Origin: Lachnospiraceae bacterium MD308
GTDB taxonomy: Bacteria > Bacillota > Clostridia > Lachnospirales > Lachnospiraceae
Assembly: GCA_000403475.2 (NCBI GenBank)
Contig: KE159795.1
Coordinates: 860,807-924,806, forward strand
Reading direction: 5' to 3'
Length of the DNA: 64,000 bases
Shown piece after piece: positions 46,214 to 55,307 of this stretch; position 1 is the first letter of the stretch; the number at the start of each line of letters is the position of its first letter. Below the pieces are notes generated by a model. The model was given only the letters and a program-made list of their open reading frames with translations, was not told where the DNA came from and made no database searches. The position numbers and the translations under genes are program-made.

Positions 46214-46419
46214 CTATTTAATCTTAATTGTTACTGATTTTTTCTTTCCGCTTCCGTCTGTGGCCATGGCAGTAATCTTTACACTTTGTCATAATCATAG
46301 TCATAATAACCAAAATCTTCCGAGGAATTCGGCGTTTCAGCATGAACCGTAATATCCGTCAGAAATATTGCGCCAAATATAGAAAAGGCCGCTAACATTA
46401 TCTTTATTAATCTTTTCAT
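46214..46419 (-). pseudogene. Collapsed surface-protein gene: signal peptide joined to a Big_2 end
   Basis: From ATG 46419 the minus strand encodes 46 residues: a clean signal peptide (MKRLIKIMLAAFSIFGAIFL then TDITVHA) and SSEDFGYYDYDYDKV, with stop at 46279. Immediately after, the sequence continues with the standard Big_2 C-terminus (ITAMATDGSGKKKSVTIKIK, stop at 46214) in another frame, two extra bases at the junction. The middle of a large surface-protein gene has been deleted, leaving only its two ends. It is too short to show up as an ordinary gene. Confidence 0.8.
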
Positions 46420-46455
46420 AGCTCTTCTCCCATCCGTCCATCTGCATATCATACC

Positions 46456-46515
46456 AGCAACTCCCCAGGCAGTATGAAACCTGTATCCTCAGTTCCGATA
46501 CGCCGGGGAGTTGCT
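46456..46515 (-). terminator. Terminator after the large Ig-repeat surface-protein gene
   Basis: AGCAACTCCCC pairs with GGGGAGTTGCT (11 bp, about 38-nt loop with inner structure), directly downstream of the stop at 46548. Confidence 0.6.
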
Positions 46516-46547
46516 TAAACCATTTCACTTTAACCTTTTCGCGAAAT

Positions 46548-49500
46548 CTACTTCTTTATCTTCACACTCTTGCTCACTCCGCCCTTCTTGAACAGCTTCT
46601 TATATGCCTTAAGCTTCGCTTTCGGCACTTTGATACTTGCCTTTTTATGAATTCCCTTAAACGCTTTGCTTCCGACTTTTTTCACTGACTTTGACTTCAC
46701 CGTAACCGTCTTTAAGCTCTTGCATCCGTAAAATGCCTGCTTACCAATCGACGTGACATTGGCGCCGATTGTCACTTTTTTAAGCTTTTTGCAGTTTTTA
46801 AAAGCGCTTGGTGCGATTCCGGTTACTTTATATGTGACATTGTTAATCTTCACGGTAGACGGTACGCTTGCGGTCTTTACCTTTTTATTCGGAGCGCTCT
46901 TATAATCTACGGTTTTCCCTGCCTTCACTACTTTATAAGACGCCTTCGTACCTGGCGCGCGCAATACAGTTCCGGCGGACGGTGCGGAGTTTTTAATCGT
47001 ATACGTCTTCTTCACACTGCCGGTATAATTTCCTTTGAATGTAATAGTTGCCGCATAAGTTCCCGCCGCTGTGCTTCCTGCGGAATAGGATACGGTATAA
47101 TTAGATGACGCGATTGTTCTGCCGTCGCTGCCAATCACGGTTACCGCCGGTCTCTGTACTTTTCCGTTGTAGGTAAATGTCTCGGAGGATAAGCGGATGG
47201 TCTTTGGATATGGAATCCGCTCAGAAGAATTCACCTTGCCGCATACTGTACATTGATTTACAATACTGCCGTCCTTTGTCATAGTTGCTTTTGTAATCTT
47301 CTGAGCAAACTTGTGCTGGCATGCTTCTCCGTCTGTGAAAAAATTAAAATAAAGTCTTCTTTCTACACCAGCGACAGAGATTGTACAGCGGTACGTCTCT
47401 GTCTTGCCCCTTCTTGTAAAGGTAAGTGTGTTCTTATTTTTCCTTTCAATATGCGTAAAATTTTTATTTTCGTCAATCCTTGCCCATTCATATTCTATGT
47501 CCTCATCCTCTATTTTGCAGGAAGCATCCACAGTTATCGTATGCTTCGTACCCTCCCCGCACTGCAGGTCACTGACAGCTTTTCCATCAATTGTGTATAC
47601 AGGAACACTTAAAACATCCGAATATAACGTAAAATAATAAACTTCCGAACTGTAACCATCTTTTACAACACAGATATATTCTTGTTCCATATCTTCCGAC
47701 TTAGGCACTGTATATTTATTGCCATTAGCTATTCCTGTGATTTCCGTGTCGCTGCCTGCCCTCCAACTATATTTAATTTTATCCGATGATGTATACGTTG
47801 AACTTGCAGCTATTGACAATTCGACCGTCTCGCCGGCAGGAAGATATACTTCTGATGCGGATGCTCCATTTATTTTCTGATCTGCAGTTATCGAATATGG
47901 CTCCAGACAAAACGTAAAATATTTTCTTTTATCACCGTCCGATACAATACATACATACCCATCGGCATCATCATTTTCGTATGACACTCCTCCCTTTACG
48001 GTACATTCTGATGTTGTAGAAAGCTTTTGGCTCATACCCGTAGCCTCGTTATACGTTCCCCATTGATACTTATATTCACCACTCTCCGGCTCGGATGTCA
48101 TCTTTACTTCCAGACAATAGCTCTTGTCATGAACTGCCGGTATATAAGCGTCATAAACACTGTGCGGATAACTCTTGCCGTCAATCAGTGCAATTCCTCC
48201 CATTGATACATTATTTGCCTCCGCTTCAAATTGCAGGTAGCTTGTCTGAAACCCGTCAGAAACTTCACAAGAATACCACTCGATACAATCTCCTTCGTCA
48301 TCTACCTCAGCATTTTTTACAAAAGTATAAGAGGATTCCTCTCCAAGTACCTTCCTGTTGTTGCCGTCTTCTCCATAATCGTCCCCATCATACCAGCCCT
48401 GATACCACTTATATGTTATTGCATCATTTCTATATGAACTTTCTGCTCTTACTCCTAATGTAACCTTTTCTCCAGGAACCACCTGAATCCGACTTCCCTC
48501 TTCTTGATTCACTGTACACTCACAATTCAGGGAATCGACATATACATAGAATATAAATCGTTTTATATCTGTCCCATCCTTTACCGTACAGTAATATGTC
48601 ATATCACCTGCAATATTCCCCTTCACATTGCAAATAGCTCCTGATGCATCATTGATTTTTTCATAGTTTTGGTCTTCATCATAGTAGTCCGAAATACCTT
48701 TATCTCTTTCCCATATGTACTCATATCCATTTCCTGTCGGCTTAGATGATATATTTACTTTCAGCTCATGTTTTTCGTCTGGCGCGGAATAATATACCGA
48801 GCTTCCATTCCGCCCGTCAATCTGCCGAATTCCCTTAATCCTTGATTCCTTGTAAATATAAAAATCAATGTCCTCTGAATTAACTCCATCTGTAACTTCA
48901 CAATACAAATACTGCCGTTCCGACTCGTCTTTCTTAAGTGAATAACTATTAGAGTTCCCGGAGCTTTCCGAATTACCCCCCAGATGCCAATTATACTCAA
49001 TTTTACCATCTTTATAATTCGTTTCAGCAGTTACCTCCAGCTTGATTTCCGAGCCTTCATATACTGACCTTGATGTTCCGATATATTTTTTCCCATCTAC
49101 ATAAATGGCCCCCTTGGCCGTTAGTGTCTCTTTTGCAGACAACAAGAAAGAGTACTCCTCTGACTGAATAACCTCATTTCCCTCTTTCAATGTAACCACA
49201 CAGTAATACGGGGAATAAAAAGTGTCCTCAATCTCCGCGTTATAAACGCTGCCTGTCGCTCCCGCTATATCCTGCTTTTCACCTCGATCACCGTCCTCGT
49301 CTCTTTTTCTCTCCCGCCATTGGTAGGAAATCTGATACTTGCTGTCAACTTTTTCCGGCCGTACTTCCAATTTTACCTTGCTTCCATACAGGTACTCTTC
49401 TGAAGTATCCTCCGGCTTGTCATTTACATATTTTGATACTTTTAAAAGAATTCCCTTTATCTCAAAAACCTTATCTTTAGTCTGATTACCATCGCTGAAT

Positions 49501-50144
49501 CTGCATATGTAATACTCTGTTTTTACTCCGGACTTTTTAATCGTATAAATGTTTTTATTTACATTAAGCTTTGTCGCATTGTCTACAGAAGCGTCTTTAC
49601 TCCCTGCCTTATACCACTCGTAAGTAATTACTGCATCTTTTGTTTCAGAACTGGCTTCTATTTCCATTGCTACTGTTTCACCGTCAGCAAAATTTCCCGA
49701 TGAAGTGTAATATCTGCCATTTATAAGAGAATCATAATACAATGTATATTTATCCCAATCATCTTCTTCATTATCTTCTCCATCATCTTCATCTGAATCA
49801 CCAGCATCACTTCCGCCATCCTCGTTTCCTGTATCTTCCGTTTGAGGAGCTATTTCTTTCTGACCTGCTTTTTGAACAGCTTCTTCCCCAGAGGCTTCTC
49901 CGTCCTTTTCCTCTGGTACTGCTTCTTCTGTCTGGTCTCCCTCTTGCTCTGTTTCCTCCATGCTCTCCCCGACTGATGCAGCTTTCGGAATTTCTTCCTG
50001 CTCCTGATTTTCATCGTCTGCATCCTCCTGCACTTCTTGCACCTCCTGTGCTTTCACGGTCTGCACTGTCAGATTACTCCCACACAGCCCGAAGACCATC
50101 GCCAGACTTAGAAGCGCAGCAATTATTCTTTGTCTCTTTTTCAT
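46548..50144 (-). CDS. Large surface protein with Ig-like repeats and C-terminal LRR_5, behind a poly-G promoter
   Basis: A 1198-residue exported protein. The start is ATG 50144 with AGGAAGGG upstream; the longer frame from a GTG adds no signal peptide. Order: signal peptide (1-32); a very acidic Glu/Asp/Gln stretch (about 35-135); about eight Ig-like repeats of 90-100 residues with a Y.W ... Y.C.V.DG pattern (e.g. YEWYKAGSKDAS ... YYICRFSDGNQ); one CxxC zinc-ribbon-like unit (QCTVCGK); an MBG-like domain (FTYNGKVQRPAVTVIG); and LRR_5 repeats ending in a lysine-rich tail (KKGGVSKSVKIKK). No sortase motif. Probably an adhesin, likely to be phase-variable because of the promoter upstream. Confidence 0.85.
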   Translation of the reverse strand: MKKRQRIIAALLSLAMVFGLCGSNLTVQTVKAQEVQEVQEDADDENQEQEEIPKAASVGESMEETEQEGDQTEEAVPEEKDGEASGEEAVQKAGQKEIAPQTEDTGNEDGGSDAGDSDEDDGEDNEEDDWDKYTLYYDSLINGRYYTSSGNFADGETVAMEIEASSETKDAVITYEWYKAGSKDASVDNATKLNVNKNIYTIKKSGVKTEYYICRFSDGNQTKDKVFEIKGILLKVSKYVNDKPEDTSEEYLYGSKVKLEVRPEKVDSKYQISYQWRERKRDEDGDRGEKQDIAGATGSVYNAEIEDTFYSPYYCVVTLKEGNEVIQSEEYSFLLSAKETLTAKGAIYVDGKKYIGTSRSVYEGSEIKLEVTAETNYKDGKIEYNWHLGGNSESSGNSNSYSLKKDESERQYLYCEVTDGVNSEDIDFYIYKESRIKGIRQIDGRNGSSVYYSAPDEKHELKVNISSKPTGNGYEYIWERDKGISDYYDEDQNYEKINDASGAICNVKGNIAGDMTYYCTVKDGTDIKRFIFYVYVDSLNCECTVNQEEGSRIQVVPGEKVTLGVRAESSYRNDAITYKWYQGWYDGDDYGEDGNNRKVLGEESSYTFVKNAEVDDEGDCIEWYSCEVSDGFQTSYLQFEAEANNVSMGGIALIDGKSYPHSVYDAYIPAVHDKSYCLEVKMTSEPESGEYKYQWGTYNEATGMSQKLSTTSECTVKGGVSYENDDADGYVCIVSDGDKRKYFTFCLEPYSITADQKINGASASEVYLPAGETVELSIAASSTYTSSDKIKYSWRAGSDTEITGIANGNKYTVPKSEDMEQEYICVVKDGYSSEVYYFTLYSDVLSVPVYTIDGKAVSDLQCGEGTKHTITVDASCKIEDEDIEYEWARIDENKNFTHIERKNKNTLTFTRRGKTETYRCTISVAGVERRLYFNFFTDGEACQHKFAQKITKATMTKDGSIVNQCTVCGKVNSSERIPYPKTIRLSSETFTYNGKVQRPAVTVIGSDGRTIASSNYTVSYSAGSTAAGTYAATITFKGNYTGSVKKTYTIKNSAPSAGTVLRAPGTKASYKVVKAGKTVDYKSAPNKKVKTASVPSTVKINNVTYKVTGIAPSAFKNCKKLKKVTIGANVTSIGKQAFYGCKSLKTVTVKSKSVKKVGSKAFKGIHKKASIKVPKAKLKAYKKLFKKGGVSKSVKIKK

Positions 50145-50208
50145 TGCCCTTCCTCTCTTTCTTTTTGTTATTTCGTATGCATATTTTTGCATACAATACA
50201 CTACTCTT

Positions 50209-50242
50209 ATTTTACCCCCCCCCCCCCCTGCCTAAATGTCAA
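50209..50242 (-). promoter_or_regulatory. Promoter with 14-G tract in the spacer
   Basis: On the minus strand a perfect TTGACA (50242-50237) is followed by TTTAGGCA, a run of 14 G (C on the plus strand, 50228-50215) and TAAAAT (50214-50209). The spacer is 22 nt; with 9 or 10 G it would be 17 or 18 nt, the optimum. The surface-protein start is 65 nt downstream of the -10 box. Slippage in such a tract is the known cause of promoter phase variation (for example porA and opc in Neisseria). Confidence 0.75.
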
Positions 50243-50258
50243 TCTCTGGAATGTATAA

Positions 50259-50302
50259 AAAGAATCCTTCAAGCCCTATTTTTACTGACTTGAAAGATTC
50301 TT
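50259..50302. terminator. Hairpin upstream of the phase-variable promoter
   Basis: AAGAATCCTTCAAG pairs with CTTGAAAGATTCTT (one mismatch), with a TATTTTTAC loop. It would shield the promoter from upstream transcription. The rest of 50303-50381, up to the IS, shows nothing I recognise. Confidence 0.55.
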
Positions 50303-50381
50303 CAAACATACATTTCAAAACCTCAAATAATTATATTTTAACTATACCCAAACTCCTTCCCATTTATATGTCTTCAATAAT

Positions 50382-52035
50382 CCTGAATTATTCACGGCAG
50401 TATAAACTCACATAAAATCCGCCGTAGTTACCATTACAACCCCTCCAGATACCTCACTCTGTCGCAAGATAGCCTAAAAATGGGCAGACTTCTCCTGTGA
50501 TAGGGTTGGAAATTTATTGTGGCTGTCAAGGTCCATTAACAGTTATTATTCCAACTGTGGCTGCAGGTTACGGATGTTTTCCAGTGTCTCGTAGAATTCT
50601 TTCTTGTAGGGACAGCTGCTGCACAGTTTAAAATATTTATATCGTGCTGATTTTACCACCCTTGCGGCTATCTTCAGCAGTTTTAATCGTATGGTATCAA
50701 TACGCTGTTTTCGCATACTGGCAGCAAGCGCCAATCGTCTAAACCAATTGAATAGGTTATAAGCTAATGCATGAACCAGAAGGCGGTTCGCATTTACCAG
50801 CTTTGAGGAACTGCTTACAGAGGCAAAGTCAAAACCGCTTTTGCATTCCTTGATGAAATTTTCCATTTTGCCTCTTCCGCAATAGAACCGGATCACCTGA
50901 TAAGGTTCCATTTCCAGTGTTGTGACAATAAAGGTATACAGATGGATCATCTGCCCATACGGCTTTTCTATTTTAAAGGCCACCCTGCGTGGATGGTTCC
51001 ATGAACCGGCCTGGTACAGGAATTCCCCATACTCGACAGCGTAATCTACCTGGTTGGATTTCGTTGCACGGTACAGTGCCTGGTTTTCCTCTTCTGCCAA
51101 TTCACGGAGTTTTGCATTCTCCTTGAGCCGGATGGCATATTTGCAGTTTTTATCTTCAAGAACTTCATACAGGCCTGGTGACGCAAAACCACTGTCACCA
51201 CGAAAGTAAAGCGGCACATCCGGGAAATCGCAGAGGAATTCATCCAGAAGGGACTTCATAAAAATATCTGCCTCTTTGCTGCAATACATGGTGCCGTCAC
51301 GAAGCTGTGCTTTTAGCAGATCGCCGGTCAGCCCGTCGTAGCATAACAGCGGATGATAACCATGAGCCTGATAATGGTAGTTGAAACCTTCCCCTTCCTG
51401 ATTTCCATAGGTATCAAGAAGTGTGGAATCAAGATCAAAAAGCATGAATTCCGGTTTCTTTATGGAATAGATGACTTTACGGAGTTCACGGATGATCTGG
51501 TTTAACTGGCTGAGCGTATCTCCATCCATGCGGTTAAAAAAGCGTGACAGGGTAGGCTGGGATGCCAGGGCATCCTTGCCTAAAATAACTGTCATAACAG
51601 GTTCGTTTGTCAGTTCGTCTGCACAGTCATCCTCAAAGTAGGAACTGATAATCTGGTAAATTACCTGCATCAGATTCGTATCATCCTTATGGACGCGGAA
51701 CCATGCGGTATCATTGGTTTTGAACATACGATTAACGAGCCTGACCGCTCCAATCTTAAACAGGAACTCTTTGAACAGGAGAAGTCCTGCATCGGAGGAT
51801 AAATCGCCTCCGTCAAAATTAATTTTAATCTGGCTATTGCTTTCTAAGCTTACAGTGTTTAAAATATCCATATAAAGACCCTTTCTTTGGTTTTGATTTG
51901 GATTGGACACCTAAATTTTACCATAGATAGAGGTCTTTTTCTATTCACTAAATAAGTGAAAAGCAATATTCAATTAAAATACAGTAACTATGCGGGTTTC
52001 AGCAGTTAATGCTGTTATTCCGTGAATAATTCAGG
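50382..52035 (-). mobile_element. IS1380-family-like insertion sequence, copy 2
   Basis: Same 1654-bp element as at 12718-14371, in the same orientation, with the same 16-bp terminal repeats. It has its own 5-bp target duplication ATAAT (50377-50381 and 52036-52040). It landed 7 bp from the end of the truncated rpn gene. Confidence 0.93.
50546..51871 (-). CDS. IS1380-family-like DDE transposase, copy 2
   Basis: 441 residues from ATG 51871, identical in translation to the copy at 12882-14207 and intact. The frame can be extended to a GTG at 51910. The domains are as described for copy 1. Confidence 0.88.
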   Translation of the reverse strand: MDILNTVSLESNSQIKINFDGGDLSSDAGLLLFKEFLFKIGAVRLVNRMFKTNDTAWFRVHKDDTNLMQVIYQIISSYFEDDCADELTNEPVMTVILGKDALASQPTLSRFFNRMDGDTLSQLNQIIRELRKVIYSIKKPEFMLFDLDSTLLDTYGNQEGEGFNYHYQAHGYHPLLCYDGLTGDLLKAQLRDGTMYCSKEADIFMKSLLDEFLCDFPDVPLYFRGDSGFASPGLYEVLEDKNCKYAIRLKENAKLRELAEEENQALYRATKSNQVDYAVEYGEFLYQAGSWNHPRRVAFKIEKPYGQMIHLYTFIVTTLEMEPYQVIRFYCGRGKMENFIKECKSGFDFASVSSSSKLVNANRLLVHALAYNLFNWFRRLALAASMRKQRIDTIRLKLLKIAARVVKSARYKYFKLCSSCPYKKEFYETLENIRNLQPQLE

Positions 52036-52042
52036 ATAATTT

Positions 52043-52381
52043 TTATTCAACACTATCGCCCTCTTCATCTGGGTCAAGGAGTAATTTTTCTGTAATACTT
52101 TCTATATCATATTCCAGTGCATATCGCTTTGCAACATTACAAATATCTTGTATCACATCCTCTTCCTCCTCCAACATGTCCGCGATTGCCGCCGCTTCCA
52201 TCCCTTTCGCAAGTTTCCTGCAAACCTGACTCACCAGTGTCTTTATCCGTCCTTCTTCTCTGCCTTCTTCTCTTCCCTCTTCGCGTTCATAATACTTTTC
52301 TTCCCATGCCTGCATATACTTCACCCCGATTTCTTCATTTACTTTCACCTTACAAACCCGGTCATGCATGCGTCTCACCAT
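52043..52381 (-). pseudogene. Truncated rpn nuclease gene (C-terminal part)
   Basis: 112 residues match the C-terminus of the Rpn protein at 38636-39565 with four substitutions I can see (for example Asn-Ile to Asn-Val, and Lys for Glu in SITEKLL). The N-terminal two thirds, including the nuclease core, are gone: the sequence jumps from inside the gene (CGTCTCACC) to the copy of the rpn upstream flank (ATTGCTTACG), a deletion of about 770 bp relative to the full copy. Confidence 0.85.
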
Positions 52382-52411
52382 TGCTTACGTATCTTTACAA
52401 CAGAAAATTTT

Positions 52412-52457
52412 AAAATCAGCAGAACATCTTATTTTCCTTGATATCCTGCTGATTTTT
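52412..52457 (-). terminator. Terminator after the nine-gene operon
   Basis: Same AATCAGCAG ... CTGCTGATTTTT hairpin as at 39783-39828. It follows the oxidoreductase stop at 52492 on the minus strand and appears to have come with the rpn unit. Confidence 0.6.
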
Positions 52458-52491
52458 AATACTAATTCATTTACACTATCTTTTGTACTCT

Positions 52492-53517
52492 CTATACTTT
52501 TACTGTTTTTCCAGTACTCGCTGCCTCTTCACAGGCCAGCACCATAGAAAAACTCTTATAATTATCTTCCAGACAGGTCACTGGAATCGTTCCTTCGTCC
52601 AGACATTGTATAAAATATCGAAGCCCATAATCTGTCTCTTCATGTTTCATCTCAACCTTTTCTAATATAACAGGTTTTTGTTTCCCTGTATCAAGTACTG
52701 ACTCCCTCTCCCCTTCTGACGGATAAAAGCATACTTCATTGTCTGCATTCAACGTAAGACAGCCTTTGCTTCCACTTAAGATAATATCACCATCCCATGA
52801 AGTCTCCATACCTCTTGCCGCCCAGGTTCCCGTATAAGATACCTCGATTCCGTTTTTCATCCGGATGATTGCATCAACATTAGGCTTTCCCCCATATTGC
52901 GACCAGGAAGGTCTCCATGCATGAGCAGTAATTTCTTCACAATCCGAATCACAGAAAAAACGGAGCAAATCAAAATGATGAATACACATATCATTGATCA
53001 ACGGCATTACAAGATTTTTTCTATACCCTTGAAGATCCTCTTTTCTCCTGAAATTATACGATATTGATTCTAATCTGCCAATCATTCCTTCATCTAAAGC
53101 TCGTTTTATTGTCACGTTATGTGAACGCCACCTGTAATTTTGACTCACCATAAATAACTGAGCTTTTCTCGTTTTCGACAGAGCCAAAAGCTTCTCTGCC
53201 TCTTCCATTGTTTTCACCAGCGGCTTTTCAGCAATAATATGCATCCCCTTTTCTAACGCAGCACAGTCCGCTGTATAGTGAAGCTCTGCCGGAAGTACAT
53301 TGACCATAATATCCGCCTCTGCCTTTTCCAGCGCTTTCTCATAGCTTCCATACACCTTTTCCTTACTCAGGCCGGATAATTTTAATATTTTCTCTCTGTC
53401 CTGCTCAGCACAAGCAATTCCTTCACATTCCACACGTTCATTCTCCTGCAGAAGCCTAATCCACCGTTTTCCCCAGAAGCCTGCGCCCAGCAGTAATACT
53501 TTGTATTTTTCTTTCAC
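52492..53517 (-). CDS. Gfo/Idh/MocA family NAD(P)-dependent oxidoreductase
   Basis: A 341-residue sugar- or inositol-type dehydrogenase. The Rossmann motif is VLLLGAGFWGKRW (8-20), the family motif is AEKPLVKTMEEAEKLL, and the C-terminal alpha/beta substrate domain follows. The start is GTG 53517 with AGGAGG 9 nt upstream, 2 bp after the preceding gene. It is the last gene of the ROK-headed operon and probably oxidises or reduces the imported sugar derivative. Confidence 0.85.
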   Translation of the reverse strand: MKEKYKVLLLGAGFWGKRWIRLLQENERVECEGIACAEQDREKILKLSGLSKEKVYGSYEKALEKAEADIMVNVLPAELHYTADCAALEKGMHIIAEKPLVKTMEEAEKLLALSKTRKAQLFMVSQNYRWRSHNVTIKRALDEGMIGRLESISYNFRRKEDLQGYRKNLVMPLINDMCIHHFDLLRFFCDSDCEEITAHAWRPSWSQYGGKPNVDAIIRMKNGIEVSYTGTWAARGMETSWDGDIILSGSKGCLTLNADNEVCFYPSEGERESVLDTGKQKPVILEKVEMKHEETDYGLRYFIQCLDEGTIPVTCLEDNYKSFSMVLACEEAASTGKTVKV

Positions 53518-53519
53518 TT

Positions 53520-54398
53520 TTACTTTCCTCCTGTTTCAAATATCCATCTTCGTTTCCACTTACATTTATCCCCTGGTTTTAAATGAATCTGATAAAACGT
53601 CTCTACCGAGATAATATGATCAATACTCCAAATATCCAGATGTACCGGACAAAATTCGTCAATACATTTAATGGCTGCTTCTGAATTTTTATGTGTAAGC
53701 CTCCACGCATACACTTCCTCTTCCTTGCTGATACAATCCCGGGAAATTTGTAGAAGTGCCGCCTTTGCATTATATCCACGAAACGAAAACACCCCTTTAC
53801 TTCCATAAAGTGTTCCGGCCTCCAGCTTTTGCTGACAGTTTACATATGGGATATCCAGCTGATATCCTGGACCGATTTTTAGATTATCAATGGTTAAAAA
53901 ATTATGGCAAAACTCTTCCATTGTGATTTCCCGTTCTCCGGTATTTTCTATTTCAGTCTCCATAGAAAGCACATTTCCATCCACAAAAATCCTTTTTATC
54001 TGTCTCAAACTTTCCTTTGCACTGTAATCAGGCTCTGTGCAAAACACTGCCACATTCTCATCTGTTTCCCAACGCATTTGGAAAGGCTGGATCTCATATT
54101 TTCTGAAAAAACAATATTCATCTTTGTCTGGCTTGGTAAAAAGTCCAATGCCAAATTTCACGAATTGTTCTCCGATTTCTGCTTCCGTACACAGATCCGG
54201 ACAAAGATATTCATTGCATAACCCAATGCCGCCTGTAGATGGATGTACTAGATTTGTAGGTTCAGCCGCACAAAACTCATGCGCCCCGTCTAAGTTTATA
54301 GACGTGATAAAACCACACCAATCAAATCTTGAGGTATCTGCCGGAAAAATCCCTGGTTCTGCAATCTCTACTTTTAATCTATCCGAATTTAATACCAC
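53520..54398 (-). CDS. Mutarotase-like (aldose 1-epimerase superfamily) protein
   Basis: A 292-residue cytoplasmic protein with a probable galactose-mutarotase-like beta-sandwich, judged by TEIENTGEREITMEEFCHNF, LTIDNLKIGPGYQLDIPY and the aromatic/acidic pattern near GGIGLCNEY. It starts with GTG at 54398 (AGGTGG upstream). Probably binds or epimerises the anomeric carbon of the operon's sugar; the exact family is not certain. Confidence 0.55.
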   Translation of the reverse strand: MVLNSDRLKVEIAEPGIFPADTSRFDWCGFITSINLDGAHEFCAAEPTNLVHPSTGGIGLCNEYLCPDLCTEAEIGEQFVKFGIGLFTKPDKDEYCFFRKYEIQPFQMRWETDENVAVFCTEPDYSAKESLRQIKRIFVDGNVLSMETEIENTGEREITMEEFCHNFLTIDNLKIGPGYQLDIPYVNCQQKLEAGTLYGSKGVFSFRGYNAKAALLQISRDCISKEEEVYAWRLTHKNSEAAIKCIDEFCPVHLDIWSIDHIISVETFYQIHLKPGDKCKWKRRWIFETGGK

Positions 54399-54407
54399 AT
54401 AACCACC

Positions 54408-55298
54408 TCACCTTACAACCTTGCCGTCCTGAAGTGTAACCGGACATCCAGGGCCTACGATCAGTCCTCTTTCTTTTCCATGCTTCACATTCTTCAGGAC
54501 AAGCTCCGGGTCCCCGCCCTCTTGAGCCGGACATTCCGGATAATCAAACGTTCCATAATGATACGGAATAATATATGCATCCGGATATTTATTTGCCAAA
54601 AGCGCCGCCGCCGGACGCCCCAAATGAAATACACATTTTGAAACATCCAACGGTAAAAGCGTCACATCCGGTATGCCGATATGTTCCTTCAAAAGTCTGG
54701 TATCGCCTGTAAAAATTATTGTACCATCTTTTGTTTTTACAACAAATCCAACACAATCTTCCGGATAAAAACATCTTCCTCCATCAATCAGCTGCCACGG
54801 ATGGTCCCCCGGAAGTATCACGATTTCTATCTCATCTATGTAATATTTCTCTCCTGCATGACAAACAGTATAATGATCCGGCTTCATTCCCTTTTTTACC
54901 AATGTTTCAAAAACTCTTGCTGAACCAAGCATTTTTACATCTCTATCTGCAAGAATGTTAACCGTTTCAGGATTTGCGTGATCGCCATCATCATGAGTAA
55001 ATAACAGCATATCACACTTCTTCACATCTTTGGTTTCCATTGGAAACGGCCGGAGCATCTTATGATTGCCTGCTGCCACTAAAGGCTCTGTACTCTTCGT
55101 CTCCAGGATCGGGTCAACCATCAAAACTGTTCCCCGCGAATTAATCATAAATCCCCCGCCGCCAAGCCAGTATACCTTCGTATTCTCACAGGACTGAAAA
55201 TCCTCCTCACCGATTGGTCTGGTTTCCGGCGCAACAACAGCAACTCTGTTGTCCATATCAATTCTCTCATTCATCATATCTACTATATATTTCGCCAT
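54408..55298 (-). CDS. MBL-fold metallohydrolase, UlaG-like lactonase type
   Basis: A 296-residue enzyme of the metallo-beta-lactamase fold. The metal motif is LLFTHDDGDHANPETV, with further ligands in LPGDHPWQL and IIFTGDTRL and a late histidine in YIIPYHYGTFDYPE. It resembles UlaG (L-ascorbate-6-phosphate lactonase) and related Zn/Mn hydrolases. AGGAG precedes the ATG. Placed between an importer and a sugar dehydrogenase, it could open a lactone or cleave a phosphorylated intermediate. Confidence 0.8.
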   Translation of the reverse strand: MAKYIVDMMNERIDMDNRVAVVAPETRPIGEEDFQSCENTKVYWLGGGGFMINSRGTVLMVDPILETKSTEPLVAAGNHKMLRPFPMETKDVKKCDMLLFTHDDGDHANPETVNILADRDVKMLGSARVFETLVKKGMKPDHYTVCHAGEKYYIDEIEIVILPGDHPWQLIDGGRCFYPEDCVGFVVKTKDGTIIFTGDTRLLKEHIGIPDVTLLPLDVSKCVFHLGRPAAALLANKYPDAYIIPYHYGTFDYPECPAQEGGDPELVLKNVKHGKERGLIVGPGCPVTLQDGKVVR

Positions 55299-55307
55299 TT
55301 CAGTCTC

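Noticed and set aside
50215-50228. Poly-C run as a pure sequencing artefact
   Set aside because: The exact length may be uncertain, but a long run is clearly present, and its place between a perfect -35 and a -10 box makes chance or error an unlikely full explanation.
12718-52035. The two IS copies as the ends of a composite transposon carrying the 36 kb between them
   Set aside because: Each copy has its own different 5-bp target duplication directly at both ends, which shows two independent insertions.
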